Below, piece after piece: positions 8,828 to 17,024 of a stretch of DNA of 64,000 nt; within the stretch, counting starts at the first letter, position 1, and each line of letters starts with the position of its first letter. The translations under genes were made by a program, and so were the position numbers. The notes beneath the pieces are model-generated. The model searched no databases. It worked only from the letters and a program-made list of their open reading frames with translations, and was not told the DNA's origin. The DNA comes from Nannocystis exedens (lineage in GTDB: Bacteria; Myxococcota_A; Polyangia; Nannocystales; Nannocystaceae): the NCBI RefSeq assembly GCF_002343915.1, contig NZ_NETK01000001.1, forward strand, positions 1,674,001-1,738,000, read 5' to 3'.

Positions 8828-9693
8828 TCGTCTCCTGTCGTCGCCTCCTGGCCTCGCTCCCGCTGGTCTTCGGCTGCGGCATCGACACCTACGTGCTCGA
8901 GCTCGAGAGCGCCGGCGAGCTCACCACGGCCCCCGTCACCACCACCGATCCTCAGACCACCGGCCAGCCGACCACCACCGAACTCCCGCTCACCACCACC
9001 GGCCCCGAGGACCCCACCACCGGCACCGACGAGAGCACCACCTGCGCCGAGCCGGACTGCGGCGTCCTCCCTGACGGCGCCTGCGATCCCGCCGATCCGC
9101 TCGATCCCGACTGCGACGACGATCTCTGCAACTTCGCCGACCCGCTCGACCTCGACTGCGACGACGGCTGGTGCCCCGCCGACAACCCCATGGATCCCGA
9201 CTGTCACGACGGCGACTGCAACCCGCAGAACATGGGCGACGGCGACTGCGACGACGGCATCTGCGACACCGTCGACGGCGACGATTTCGACTGCGACGAC
9301 GGCCTCTGCAACCTCATGCTCGATCCCACCGACCTCGACTGCATGGACGGCCGGTGCGACGGCGATCCTGGCGACCCCGAGTGTTTGGACGAGTGCCGCT
9401 TCGGCGACCCCGATTGCAGCGACAATTTTTGCAATCCGATGGACCCGAGCGACCCCGACTGTCTCATGTGCGACACCGACGCCGACTGCCCCGCCAATCA
9501 CCTGTGCGTGAACGGTGTCTGCCAGTGCAGCGACCCCAACGACCCGATCTGCGTCAGCGACGGCACGTGCGACCCCGACATCATGGGCGATCCCGACTGC
9601 GCTGACGGCCTCTGCGACCCCATGGTCCCGCTCGATCCCGATTGCACCGACGGCGTCTGCGACCCGATGAACCCCGCCGACCCCGACTGTTGA
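8824..9693 (+). CDS. Asp/Cys-repeat (DPDC-type) lipoprotein
   Basis: The 289-residue protein begins MIVSCRRLLASLPLVFGCG, a lipoprotein-like signal with Cys at about 18. A Thr/Pro/Glu-rich stalk covers residues 40-75. From about residue 78 to the end, the chain is an irregular repeat of 10-14 residues, D-x-x-D-P-D-C-D-D-G-x-C, with more than a dozen DPDC/DLDC/DPEC variants and one TSP-like module, CDTDADCPANHLCVNGVC. The acidic Asp-x-Asp-x-Asp-Gly spacing recalls calcium-binding loops, and the paired Cys residues suggest disulphide-locked repeats; both points are inferences. It ends in DPDC right at the stop, without a separate anchor. It overlaps the membrane protein by four bases and is probably a surface or periplasmic product of the sigma operon. 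Confidence 0.82.
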   Translation: MIVSCRRLLASLPLVFGCGIDTYVLELESAGELTTAPVTTTDPQTTGQPTTTELPLTTTGPEDPTTGTDESTTCAEPDCGVLPDGACDPADPLDPDCDDDLCNFADPLDLDCDDGWCPADNPMDPDCHDGDCNPQNMGDGDCDDGICDTVDGDDFDCDDGLCNLMLDPTDLDCMDGRCDGDPGDPECLDECRFGDPDCSDNFCNPMDPSDPDCLMCDTDADCPANHLCVNGVCQCSDPNDPICVSDGTCDPDIMGDPDCADGLCDPMVPLDPDCTDGVCDPMNPADPDC

Positions 9694-9770
9694 GAGTCTT
9701 CGTCGTTCCAACAAAAAATTCGCCTGCGGGCCTGAACGGCCCGTCTTGCTGTTGAAAGAAATTTCGCCCC

Positions 9771-9776
9771 GAGGAG
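9771..9776 (+). promoter_or_regulatory. Ribosome binding site of the second DPDC lipoprotein
   Basis: GAGGAG lies four bases before the ATG at 9781. The 87-base spacer 9694-9780 is unusually AT-rich for this window (runs of A and T near 9709-9720 and 9755-9765), so a separate promoter inside the operon is possible. Confidence 0.6.
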
Positions 9777-9780
9777 CCCC

Positions 9781-11094
9781 ATGCGTACCTTCTTGCGCCT
9801 TTCATCGCCCGTCTTCGCGCTCACCCTGATCGCCGGCCTCGCCTGCCAGATCGACATCAAGGGCGGCGACACTGCCGGCCTCGACGAGGACACCGGCGGC
9901 GACCAGCCCGTCTGCGACCCCAACCAGGGCATGGACCCTGATTGTTGGGACGGCGAGTGCGACCAGGACAACGCCGACAACGACCCCGACTGCTGGACCC
10001 CGCCGAGCGACGGCGTCTGCAGCATGGATCCCGGCGATCCGGACTGCCAGCCCTCGTGCCCCGATGATAGTCCCGATTGCCCTGACAACGTCTGCGACCC
10101 GATGAACCCCGCCGACCCCGATTGCCCCAACGGCGGCGGCGACGGCTGGTGCGACCTCGACGTCATGGGCGACCCCGACTGCGGCGACGGCCTGTGCAAC
10201 CCGATGAACCTCGACGATCCCGACTGCCAGGGCTGCGATCCGAACCTCCCCGGGTGCAGCGACGGGATGTGCAATCCGATGGACCCGGCCGATCCGGACT
10301 GCCCGAACGGGTGCGACGACGACAGCGCCTGTCCCGTCGGACAGGTCTGCGTCGACGGGGCCTGCCAGTGCGCCGATCCGATGGCTCCGAACTGCGGCGG
10401 CGGTGACGGCTGGTGCGACCTCGACGTCATGGGCGACCCCGACTGCGGCGACGGCCTGTGCAACCCGATGAACCCCGAGGATCCCGACTGCCAGAGCCAG
10501 TGCGACGACCCGGGCGATCCCAATTGCCCCGACGGCATGTGCGACCCCGACGTCCCCGCCGATCCGGACTGCGGCGGCTGCCAGCCGGGCGACCCCAATT
10601 GTCCGGACAACTGGTGCGATCCGATGAACCCGATGGATCCGGACTGCTGGTGGCAGTGCCTCGCCGACGCCGACTGCCCCGTGGGACAGGCGTGCGTCAA
10701 CGGCCTCTGCCTCTGCAACGACCCCGAAGACCCGATGTGCGGCGGCTGCGATCCAGGCGACCCCGCCTGCCCGGACGGCGTGTGCGACCCGATGAACCCC
10801 GCCGATCCCGATTGCTACCAGTGCGATCCGAACGTCGACCCGATGTGCTTGGACGGGTTCTGCAACCCCATGCTGCCCTTCGATCCCGACTGCGGCTTCG
10901 TCTGCAACACCGACGCCGACTGCGGCCCCGGCAGCGCGTGCGAAAACGGCGTGTGCGTGTGCGACGGCGTCTTTTGCCCCGACGACGTGTGCGACCCCAA
11001 CGTCCCGCAGGACCCCGACTGCGGGCCCGCGCCGTGCAACACCGACGCCGACTGCGCCGACGACCAGCTGTGCCTCATGGGCGTGTGCCTGTGA
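9781..11094 (+). CDS. Long Asp/Cys-repeat (DPDC-type) lipoprotein
   Basis: The protein has 437 residues. MRTFLRLSSPVFALTLIAGLAC gives a lipoprotein signal with Cys at residue 22, then an acidic Gly/Thr linker. Almost everything from residue 40 on consists of repeats of the type CDPMNPADPDCPDG, about 25 copies with indels, broken by modules of the form CxxDADCPxGQxCVxGxCxC (near residues 175, 290, 375 and 425). The product is strongly acidic and could bind many Ca ions while held by disulphides. It is a longer paralog of the preceding gene. In-frame CPVGQ segments resemble the hairpin family at DNA level (10330, 10677) but may just reflect the protein module. Confidence 0.85.
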   Translation: MRTFLRLSSPVFALTLIAGLACQIDIKGGDTAGLDEDTGGDQPVCDPNQGMDPDCWDGECDQDNADNDPDCWTPPSDGVCSMDPGDPDCQPSCPDDSPDCPDNVCDPMNPADPDCPNGGGDGWCDLDVMGDPDCGDGLCNPMNLDDPDCQGCDPNLPGCSDGMCNPMDPADPDCPNGCDDDSACPVGQVCVDGACQCADPMAPNCGGGDGWCDLDVMGDPDCGDGLCNPMNPEDPDCQSQCDDPGDPNCPDGMCDPDVPADPDCGGCQPGDPNCPDNWCDPMNPMDPDCWWQCLADADCPVGQACVNGLCLCNDPEDPMCGGCDPGDPACPDGVCDPMNPADPDCYQCDPNVDPMCLDGFCNPMLPFDPDCGFVCNTDADCGPGSACENGVCVCDGVFCPDDVCDPNVPQDPDCGPAPCNTDADCADDQLCLMGVCL

Positions 11095-11127
11095 ACCCGC
11101 CGCGCTGCTAACATCCGCCGCCCTCGC

Positions 11128-12321
11128 ATGACGCAGGCGGCGCTCCTCCTCGCGGCGCTCCTCGCCGCCCCTGCTCCGGCCCCGGGCGACACCTCGGCGT
11201 CGCCCGTCGCGGCCGCGCGCGCCCCCACCCTCGTCGTACGCGCGCGCGGCCTCGACGAGCGGGCCCTCGCCGGCGCCTTGCGGCCGCGCTCCGGCGGCGC
11301 CGACGTGGTCCTGCTGCGCGACGTCGCCAGCGTCGACCCCGACCACACCTTCGTCGACGTCGAGCTGCGGGCCGGCGAGCTCGCCGTCACCGTCATCCTC
11401 CGCGACGGCCGCGTGTTCGTCCGGCGCGGCCCCGGCGGCGGCCCGCGGGACGCCGCCCGCCTGTGCGCCTCGATGCTGGCCGCCATCGCCGGCGACGCCC
11501 TCGCCCCGCTGCCCGAGCGGGCCGCCAGCCCTGCGCTCGCCGCAGCGCCTTCGGGACAGGTCCTCGAGGACATATCTCAAGAGCCCGCCGACGCTCGTGC
11601 CGAGCCGCCCGCCGTCGACCCCGCCGCCGCGCAGGCCGTCCCGGTCCCGCCCGCGCCCGATCCTGCACCCAGGGACATGTCCTCTGCGACAGCCGACGAC
11701 GACCTCGTCGAGCCGCCCGCCCCCGCCCCTGTCTCACATGTCCCGGAGGACAGGCGGCCTGTCCTCACCCTCGGCCTCGCCGGCGGTTCGCTGTTCGGCC
11801 TTCGCCCCGACCCCGGCGTGCGGGGCGGCGGCGGAGAGGTCCGCGTCGATCTCCGCGGCCGGAGGGTCTGGCTGGTCACCGCGGGCGTGCGCGCCGCTGG
11901 GCACTCCGTCGTCGGCATGGATCCGGAGAATCGTGAAGAGCGCTTCGGGCTCGCGCGCGTGCGCGTCAGCCTCGGGGCGGGCGCGTGGCTGACTCGCGGC
12001 CGGTTCGAGCTGCGCGCGACCGCGAACCTGTCGATCGAACCATGGTTCGTGATTCGCGCGGGTCGTCGTGTCCGCTTCGGTGAATCGACCGATCCGGCGC
12101 CGCTCCTCGGCGGGCACATCCGTATCGCCCCGACCTACGCCATCCATCGTCGGCTGGACCTCGGTGTGTTCGCCGAGGTGGCCGCCAGCGCGACCCCGAC
12201 CGGCAACGCCGTACGCGTCCGCTTTGGCGAGCCGCGAATCTTCAGCCTGGGCGGCGTCGAGATGAGCTTCGGCGTGGAGCTGCGCGTGCGTGCGTGGCCG
12301 AAACCGACAAAACAGCGCTAG
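11128..12321 (+). CDS. Probable outer-membrane protein of the sigma-factor operon
   Basis: This 397-residue protein starts with a short signal, MTQAALLLAALLAAPAPAPG. Residues 30-130 form a small alpha/beta domain (TLVVRARGLDERALAGAL to ARLCASMLAAIAG) common in myxobacterial envelope operons. A Pro/Ala linker (about 140-215) contains three in-frame hairpin elements (LEDISQE, PRDMSSAT, SHVPEDR). From about 220 the sequence alternates short amphipathic strands and Gly turns (LTLGLAGGSLFGLR, RFELRATANLSIEPWFVIRA, RIFSLGGVEMSFGVELRVRA), as expected for a beta barrel of about 8 strands. It lies 33 bases after the second DPDC gene and closes the cluster, so it may export or anchor those proteins; this is a guess from context. 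Confidence 0.7.
   Translation: MTQAALLLAALLAAPAPAPGDTSASPVAAARAPTLVVRARGLDERALAGALRPRSGGADVVLLRDVASVDPDHTFVDVELRAGELAVTVILRDGRVFVRRGPGGGPRDAARLCASMLAAIAGDALAPLPERAASPALAAAPSGQVLEDISQEPADARAEPPAVDPAAAQAVPVPPAPDPAPRDMSSATADDDLVEPPAPAPVSHVPEDRRPVLTLGLAGGSLFGLRPDPGVRGGGGEVRVDLRGRRVWLVTAGVRAAGHSVVGMDPENREERFGLARVRVSLGAGAWLTRGRFELRATANLSIEPWFVIRAGRRVRFGESTDPAPLLGGHIRIAPTYAIHRRLDLGVFAEVAASATPTGNAVRVRFGEPRIFSLGGVEMSFGVELRVRAWPKPTKQR
11549..11586. repeat. Double hairpin element inside the outer-membrane protein gene
   Basis: CTTCGGGACAGG, TCCTCGAGGACAT and ATCTCAAGAG follow one another directly. They are translated as PSGQVLEDISQE in a linker. Confidence 0.6.
11671..11766. repeat. Two further hairpin elements in the same linker
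   Basis: AGGGACATGTCCTCTGCGAC (11671-11690) carries the complete palindrome. CCTGTC (11728-11733) and GACAGG (11748-11753) bracket CACATGTCCCGG, followed by GGCCTGTCC. Both are read in frame within a Pro/Ala-rich segment of the probable outer-membrane protein. Confidence 0.6.
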
Positions 12322-12482
12322 CCGGCGTCGCGCTCGCGGGTTTGCCCTGCGGGCCTCTGCATTCGTAATCACCCGCGAAGGCCTGCGAAGAGTGTGACGT
12401 GGACTACCGCCCCCGCGGCTTGCGTGGCCTTCGGACCTCCGCCGCCCTCTTGTTCTTGCGGAGACATTGGCCTATAGGGGCG

Positions 12483-14240
12483 ATGATGCTGCGGACCGTC
12501 TGTACACGCACCCTCATGATACTCCCTCTGCTCGCGGTCGCCTGTGAAGGCGAAGACGGCGGGCGCGAAGGGGAAGACACCGGCAATCAGGGCATCGACG
12601 TGCCCGATCCGGTCGACCCGCCGGAGAGCGATCCGGGCGAGTACCTCGAGGGCATCGACGGCGAGTTCATCCGCGCCTCGGAGGAGTTCGGCGTCCCGGT
12701 CTCGATCCTCAAGGCCGTCGGCTTCGTCGAGTCGCGCTGGGAGATGGTCGAGGGCCAGGTCGAGTTCGACGGCCGCGACGCCGCTTTCGGCACCATGGCG
12801 CTGCGCGGCGTCAACCTCGAGCGCGGGGCCCAGCTGCTCGGCGTCGAGGTCGAGGAGATCAAGACCGACCGCGAGACCAACATCCGCGCCGCCGCAGCTG
12901 TCCTTCGGGACATGGCCGACGCCGAGGGCATCGACCGCGAGGACCTCGGCGCGTGGGCCCCGTCGATCGCCGCCCTGGCCGACATCGGCGACAAGGCCGC
13001 CGCCATCGCCTACATCCACTACGATGTCTACGGCATCATCAAGAACGGCCTCGTCGTCACCGACAACGACGGCAACGTGATCTCGGAGATCCAGCCCGAG
13101 CCGACCGTCGAGCCCAACTACGACGGCACGGGCGGCCCGGTGCTCGCGACCAACCCCGACTACCCCGGCGCGATCTTCCGCGCCTCGCCGAACTACGGCA
13201 GCCGCGCCGCCAACAGCACCGGCAAGGTGCGCATGGTGATCATCCACTCGTGCGAGGGCGCCTACTCGGGCTGCTGGGGCTGGCTCGTCAACCCGCAGTC
13301 CAAGGTCAGCGCCCACTACGTGGTCAAGGAGGACGGCTCGGAGATCTCCCAGCTCGTCAAGGAGGACAAGCGGGCCTACCACATCGCCGCGGCCTACAAG
13401 AAGAGCCTCAACGGCGGGCAGGAGCCGCACCTCGAGGGCGTCAGCAGCAACCACTTCACCGTCGGCATCGAGCACGCGGGCTTCGCCAAGCAGGCCAACT
13501 GGAACGCCAACCTGATCGAGCAGTCGGCCAAGCTGGTGTGCAACATCACCAAGCGCCAGGGCATCCCGATCGACAAGTACCACGTCGTCGCGCACGGCCA
13601 GCTGCAGCCCAACAACCGCATCGACCCCGGCCCGAACTGGCCGTGGGCGACCTACTTCAACAAGATCAACGCCGCTTGCGGCGGCCAGCCCGCGGACCCG
13701 CCGCCGGAGGAGCCGGATCCGAACGACCCGCCGCCCGACCCGCAGGACCCGCCGCCCGAGCCCGAGGATCCGCCGCCGCAGCCCGAGGATCCGCCGCCGC
13801 AGGGCACCGACCCGGCCGAGATCATCATCGACAGCGCCAACGGCAACAACAACGCCGCGATCGCCAAGTTCAACGCCTCGGCCAACTGGGCCGCCACCGC
13901 CGCCACGCCCGGCTTCTACGGCAGCAACTACCTGTTCGCCTCGGTCTCGCCGATCAGCGACGCCGCCGAGTTCTCGTTCTACCTCAACAAGGCCGGCAGC
14001 AAGAAGGTCGAGATCTGGTACACGGCGGGCGCCAACCGGGCCCCCGACGCGCCGATCGTCGCCTTCGACGCCCAGGGCAAGAACCTCGGCACCGTGAAGG
14101 TCAACCAGCAGGCGGGCGGCAAGCAGTGGGTCGCCGTCGGCACCTTCAACTTCACCGCCGGCTGGAACAAGGTCGCGGTGTCGCGCTGGACCAGCGGTAA
14201 CTTCGTCGTCATCGCCGACGCCATCCGGATCAGCAACTGA
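12483..14240 (+). CDS. N-acetylmuramoyl-L-alanine amidase lipoprotein with lytic-transglycosylase-like and golvesin-like domains
   Basis: The protein has 585 residues. The signal ends at LLAVAC (Cys about 22), and a Gly/Glu/Asp linker follows. Residues about 55-215 look like a lysozyme/SLT fold: [19 protein letters not shown] carries the catalytic-type Glu, and the helices end near [10 protein letters not shown]. Residues 235-405 are an Amidase_2/PGRP domain with ligands in [21 protein letters not shown] and VVAHGQLQP, plus the terminal [10 protein letters not shown] signature. After a [14 protein letters not shown] spacer comes a C-terminal beta-sandwich (about 450-585; [20 protein letters not shown]) like the golvesin/xanthan-lyase accessory domain. 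It should cut peptidoglycan stem peptides, for cell-wall turnover or for lysis of prey; which one cannot be told. Confidence 0.85.
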   Translation: MMLRTVCTRTLMILPLLAVACEGEDGGREGEDTGNQGIDVPDPVDPPESDPGEYLEGIDGEFIRASEEFGVPVSILKAVGFVESRWEMVEGQVEFDGRDAAFGTMALRGVNLERGAQLLGVEVEEIKTDRETNIRAAAAVLRDMADAEGIDREDLGAWAPSIAALADIGDKAAAIAYIHYDVYGIIKNGLVVTDNDGNVISEIQPEPTVEPNYDGTGGPVLATNPDYPGAIFRASPNYGSRAANSTGKVRMVIIHSCEGAYSGCWGWLVNPQSKVSAHYVVKEDGSEISQLVKEDKRAYHIAAAYKKSLNGGQEPHLEGVSSNHFTVGIEHAGFAKQANWNANLIEQSAKLVCNITKRQGIPIDKYHVVAHGQLQPNNRIDPGPNWPWATYFNKINAACGGQPADPPPEEPDPNDPPPDPQDPPPEPEDPPPQPEDPPPQGTDPAEIIIDSANGNNNAAIAKFNASANWAATAATPGFYGSNYLFASVSPISDAAEFSFYLNKAGSKKVEIWYTAGANRAPDAPIVAFDAQGKNLGTVKVNQQAGGKQWVAVGTFNFTAGWNKVAVSRWTSGNFVVIADAIRISN

Positions 14241-14261
14241 TCCGGCGGCGTCCGCCGCGAA

Positions 14262-14293
14262 AGACCCGCCCGCGCCGCCGCGCAGGCGGGTCT
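14262..14293. terminator. Hairpin between convergent genes
   Basis: AGACCCGCC (14262-14270) and GGCGGGTCT (14285-14293) form a perfect 9-bp stem with a 14-base loop, between the amidase stop (14240) and the stop of the opposite lipoprotein gene (14296). There is no T-run, so it may act as a weak bidirectional terminator or protect 3' ends. Confidence 0.5.
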
Positions 14294-14295
14294 CG

Positions 14296-15189
14296 TCATT
14301 CATCGTAGTCGTACGCGACCGAGTATTCGACGCACGCGTCGGCCGGGGCCTGGTCGACGCGGATGAACACCCGCGCGTTGTTGGGGTTCAGGATCCCGCA
14401 GTCGACGTTGAAGTCGACGTCGCCGTCGCCGCAGCAGCCCGGGTGGCCGCCGCCCGGCGAATCGCTCTCGCTGGTGCCGTTCGGGCAGTTGATGTTGGCG
14501 GCGCCCTGGTCGCAGTCGGCGAACACGCACAGGCGCACGTCGTCGCCGGCGCTCAGCGTGTGGCGTGTGTTCGGGCCGACGATGCAGAGCGCGTTCCACA
14601 TCCCGTGGTACGAGAACCAGTCGATGTCGTCCTCGCCGTCGAGCACGCCCTCGACCGTCTGCGGCATCGCCCCGCAGCCCTGCTCGCCGAGGTCGATCGC
14701 GTTGGCCTCGCTGCCGTTCGGCTCCGGCCCCGGGTCGTCGCAGGTCACCCCCTCGGTGGTCGTGTCCTCGCCGGTCGACGTGCTGGTCGTGCTCGTCCCT
14801 TCCGTCGTCGTCCCCTCCGTCGTCGTCGTCCCCTCCGTCGTCGTCGTCACGCCGTCCGTGGTCGTCGAGGTCGGCCCCAGCGTCCCGTCGCCGTTGGAGT
14901 TCGAGCCGCCGCCCTCGCACTCGCACGGCCCGTAGCTGTTGCCGTCGGCGTTGCACTCCTGCGAGCCCATGTTCCCGTTCGGGCAGGTACACCCGGCGCT
15001 CGACCCCGGCACGCACAGGTTGTCGCCCTGCGTCGTGGTCGGGGTCGCCGTCGTCGACGTGTCGGTATCGGCGCCGGTGGCGGTCCCGGTGCCGGTTTCG
15101 CTCGCGCCGTCGGTGAGGTTCGGCAGCGGGTCGGCGTTGCACGCCGCGGCCGTCAGCGCAGCAAGAAGGACGAGGGGAGAGATCCGCAT
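14296..15189 (-). CDS. Cys-rich lipoprotein with Thr-rich stalk, paralog A
   Basis: The protein has 297 residues. MRISPLVLLAALTAAAC gives a lipoprotein signal with Cys 17. A Thr/Gly/Asp linker leads to a Cys cluster (CVPGSSAGCTCPNGNMGSQE, then CECEGGG), then a second long run of Thr/Glu. The folded C-terminal part (about 150-297) starts CDDPGPEPNGSEANAIDLGE, includes VEGVLDGEDDIDWFSYHG, DDVRLCVFADCD, PGCCGDGDVDFNVDC and ends VDQAPADACVEYSVAYDY. The same domain plan is present in the next gene, so the two are tandem duplicates. Function unknown; the Thr-rich stalk probably lifts the Cys-rich and C-terminal domains off the outer membrane. Confidence 0.82.
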   Translation of the reverse strand: MRISPLVLLAALTAAACNADPLPNLTDGASETGTGTATGADTDTSTTATPTTTQGDNLCVPGSSAGCTCPNGNMGSQECNADGNSYGPCECEGGGSNSNGDGTLGPTSTTTDGVTTTTEGTTTTEGTTTEGTSTTSTSTGEDTTTEGVTCDDPGPEPNGSEANAIDLGEQGCGAMPQTVEGVLDGEDDIDWFSYHGMWNALCIVGPNTRHTLSAGDDVRLCVFADCDQGAANINCPNGTSESDSPGGGHPGCCGDGDVDFNVDCGILNPNNARVFIRVDQAPADACVEYSVAYDYDE

Positions 15190-15311
15190 GCTCTCTCGAG
15201 TATCACAGCAGCGGACCGCTCACGAGCGCATTCGTGCGGCGACGGCCGCGTCGACCTCGGGCGGCCCACGGAAGATTCGCGGACCGCGGGCCGGGCCCGA
15301 TGCAACGAGTT

Positions 15312-16220
15312 TCAGCCGCCCGAATAGCTGTACTCGACTTCATAGTCGACGCACGTGCCGGCCGGCGCCTGGTCGAGGCGGACGTAGATCTGGGCGTTCT
15401 CCTCGCCGCCCATGCAGTTGACGCTGAAGGTCACGTCGCCGTCGCCGCAGCAGCCGGGGCGACCGCCGGGCGAGTCCTCCTGCGCGGCGCCGTCGGGGCA
15501 CTCGAACGCCGGCGTGCCCATGTCGCAATCGACGAACACGCACAGCCGCACCGCGTCGCCGGCGGTCAGCGTGTGCGCGGCCTCGGGGTCGCCGAAGCCG
15601 CAGAAGCCGCCCCACTGGCCGTGGTACTGGAACCAGTCGACGTCGGCGTCGCCGTCGAGCACGCCGTTGATCGTCTGCGCCTCGTCCATGCAGCCCTGAT
15701 TCTCCAGGTCGACCGCGCCGTCCTCGTCCTCGTTCGGCTCCGGCCCCGGATCCTCGCACGCCGGCTCGCCGGTGGTCGTGTCGGGCTCGGTGGTGCCGGT
15801 CGACGTGTCCGTGCTCGTGCCCGGATCGGTGCCCGGGCCCGGGTCGGTGCTCGTGCCCGGATCGGTGCTCGTGCCCGGATCGGTCGTCGGGTCGGGCCCG
15901 GTCGTCGGCGTCGAATCGCTCTCGGAGTTCGACCCGCCGCCCTCGCACTCGCACTCGCCGTAGGCCGTGCCGCTCTGATTACACACCTGCGCCCCGCTCG
16001 CGCCGTCGGTGCAGGTACACGCGATGCTCTGGCCGGGCACGCAGCTCCCGCCGTTCGTGCTCGAAGGATTGGTGCCGGCGCTCGTCTCCGTGCCGGTGCC
16101 GGTATCGGTGTCGGTGCCCGTGCCCGTGCCCGTGTCGGTGTCGGTCCCGGTGATGTCGGGTACCGTCCCGCAGCCGAACAAACTCACGGTGCTGATGAAG
16201 ATGAAGGAGGCAATCCGCAT
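15312..16220 (-). CDS. Cys-rich lipoprotein with Thr-rich stalk, paralog B
   Basis: The 302-residue protein starts at MRIASFIFISTVSLFGCG, with lipobox Cys 17; the open frame continues upstream but lacks protein character. The layout matches paralog A 122 bases downstream: a GTDTDTGTGTGT-type stalk, the C-x-C cluster CVPGQSIACTCTDGASGAQV, an acidic/Thr stalk with GTSTDPGTSTDPG repeats, and the C-terminal domain with GVLDGDADVDWFQYHG, DAVRLCVFVDCD, GCCGDGDVTFSVNC and LDQAPAGTCVDYEVEYSY. The DNA repeats of the stalk (about 15770-15900 and 16070-16160) are likely to vary in length between strains. It is probably cotranscribed with paralog A. Confidence 0.82.
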   Translation of the reverse strand: MRIASFIFISTVSLFGCGTVPDITGTDTDTGTGTGTDTDTGTGTETSAGTNPSSTNGGSCVPGQSIACTCTDGASGAQVCNQSGTAYGECECEGGGSNSESDSTPTTGPDPTTDPGTSTDPGTSTDPGPGTDPGTSTDTSTGTTEPDTTTGEPACEDPGPEPNEDEDGAVDLENQGCMDEAQTINGVLDGDADVDWFQYHGQWGGFCGFGDPEAAHTLTAGDAVRLCVFVDCDMGTPAFECPDGAAQEDSPGGRPGCCGDGDVTFSVNCMGGEENAQIYVRLDQAPAGTCVDYEVEYSYSGG

Positions 16221-16369
16221 TTTTGCCCGATACCACACCGTGAGCGGCGCCTGAAGCCTGCGGCGGGCCGCGCAACCGTTTTCGCGGCCTGCGGAGCAGG
16301 CCGCCGCGACGTCCGCATTCGCTGCGCGCGGGGGCTCCACGACGCATTCTCAATTGCTAACCTCAAGGC

Positions 16370-17023
16370 ATGGCCGACACGATCGAGTTCTTCTTCGACG
16401 TCATCTCGCCTTACGTGTACCTCGCCGACACCCTGCTGCCCGGGCTGCGTTCGCGTCATCCGGACCTCGAGATCGTCCATCGACCGATCCTGTTCGCCGG
16501 GCTGCTCAAGCACTGGGGGCAACTCGGCCCGGCCGAGATCCCGAGCAAGCGGGTGTTCATGTTCAAGGACATCCTGCGCCGCGCCGCCGAGCAGGGCGTG
16601 CCGCTCCGCGGGCCCGCGTCGCACCCGTTCAATCCCCTCACCGCGCAGCGGGCCATCCTCGCCGCGCCGCCGGAGCAGCGGGCCGCGGCGACCACCGCGA
16701 TCGCCCGCGCCGGCTGGGGCGAGGGCGCCGAGCTCGGCGATCCGGCCGTCCTCGTCGCCGCCCTCGACCGCGCCGGCCTGCCCGGCGCCGCCCTGGTCGC
16801 CCGCGCCGGAGATCCGGACATCAAGGCCGCCCTCGTCGCCGAGACCGAGCAGGCGATCGCCCGCGGCGTGTTCGGCGTGCCGAGCTTCCTCGTCCGCGGC
16901 GAGCTGGTGTGGGGCCAGGACCGCCTGCGCGACGTCGAGGCCATCCTCGAAGGGCGCGACCCGGTCACGCCCGACGCGGCGGCGCAGCTGCTGACCCGCC
17001 CCGCGTCGGCCAACCGCCGCTGA
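16370..17023 (+). CDS. 2-hydroxychromene-2-carboxylate isomerase family protein (DsbA fold)
   Basis: The 217-residue protein begins MADTIEFFFDVISPYVYLAD, the standard opening of the kappa-GST/2-hydroxychromene-2-carboxylate isomerase family, where Ser/Tyr of SPYxYL replaces the CxxC of thioredoxin-like enzymes. HRPILFAGLLKHWGQ, RRAAEQGVPLRGPASHPFNP and the late GVFGVPSFLVRGELVWGQDR segment (cis-Pro and the cap of the active site) are all present. Family members isomerise glutathione-linked aromatic ring-cleavage products. No naphthalene or PAH pathway genes are adjacent, so the true substrate is open. Its stop is one base from the stop of the convergent RND gene. Confidence 0.9.
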   Translation: MADTIEFFFDVISPYVYLADTLLPGLRSRHPDLEIVHRPILFAGLLKHWGQLGPAEIPSKRVFMFKDILRRAAEQGVPLRGPASHPFNPLTAQRAILAAPPEQRAAATTAIARAGWGEGAELGDPAVLVAALDRAGLPGAALVARAGDPDIKAALVAETEQAIARGVFGVPSFLVRGELVWGQDRLRDVEAILEGRDPVTPDAAAQLLTRPASANRR

Positions 17024-17024
17024 T

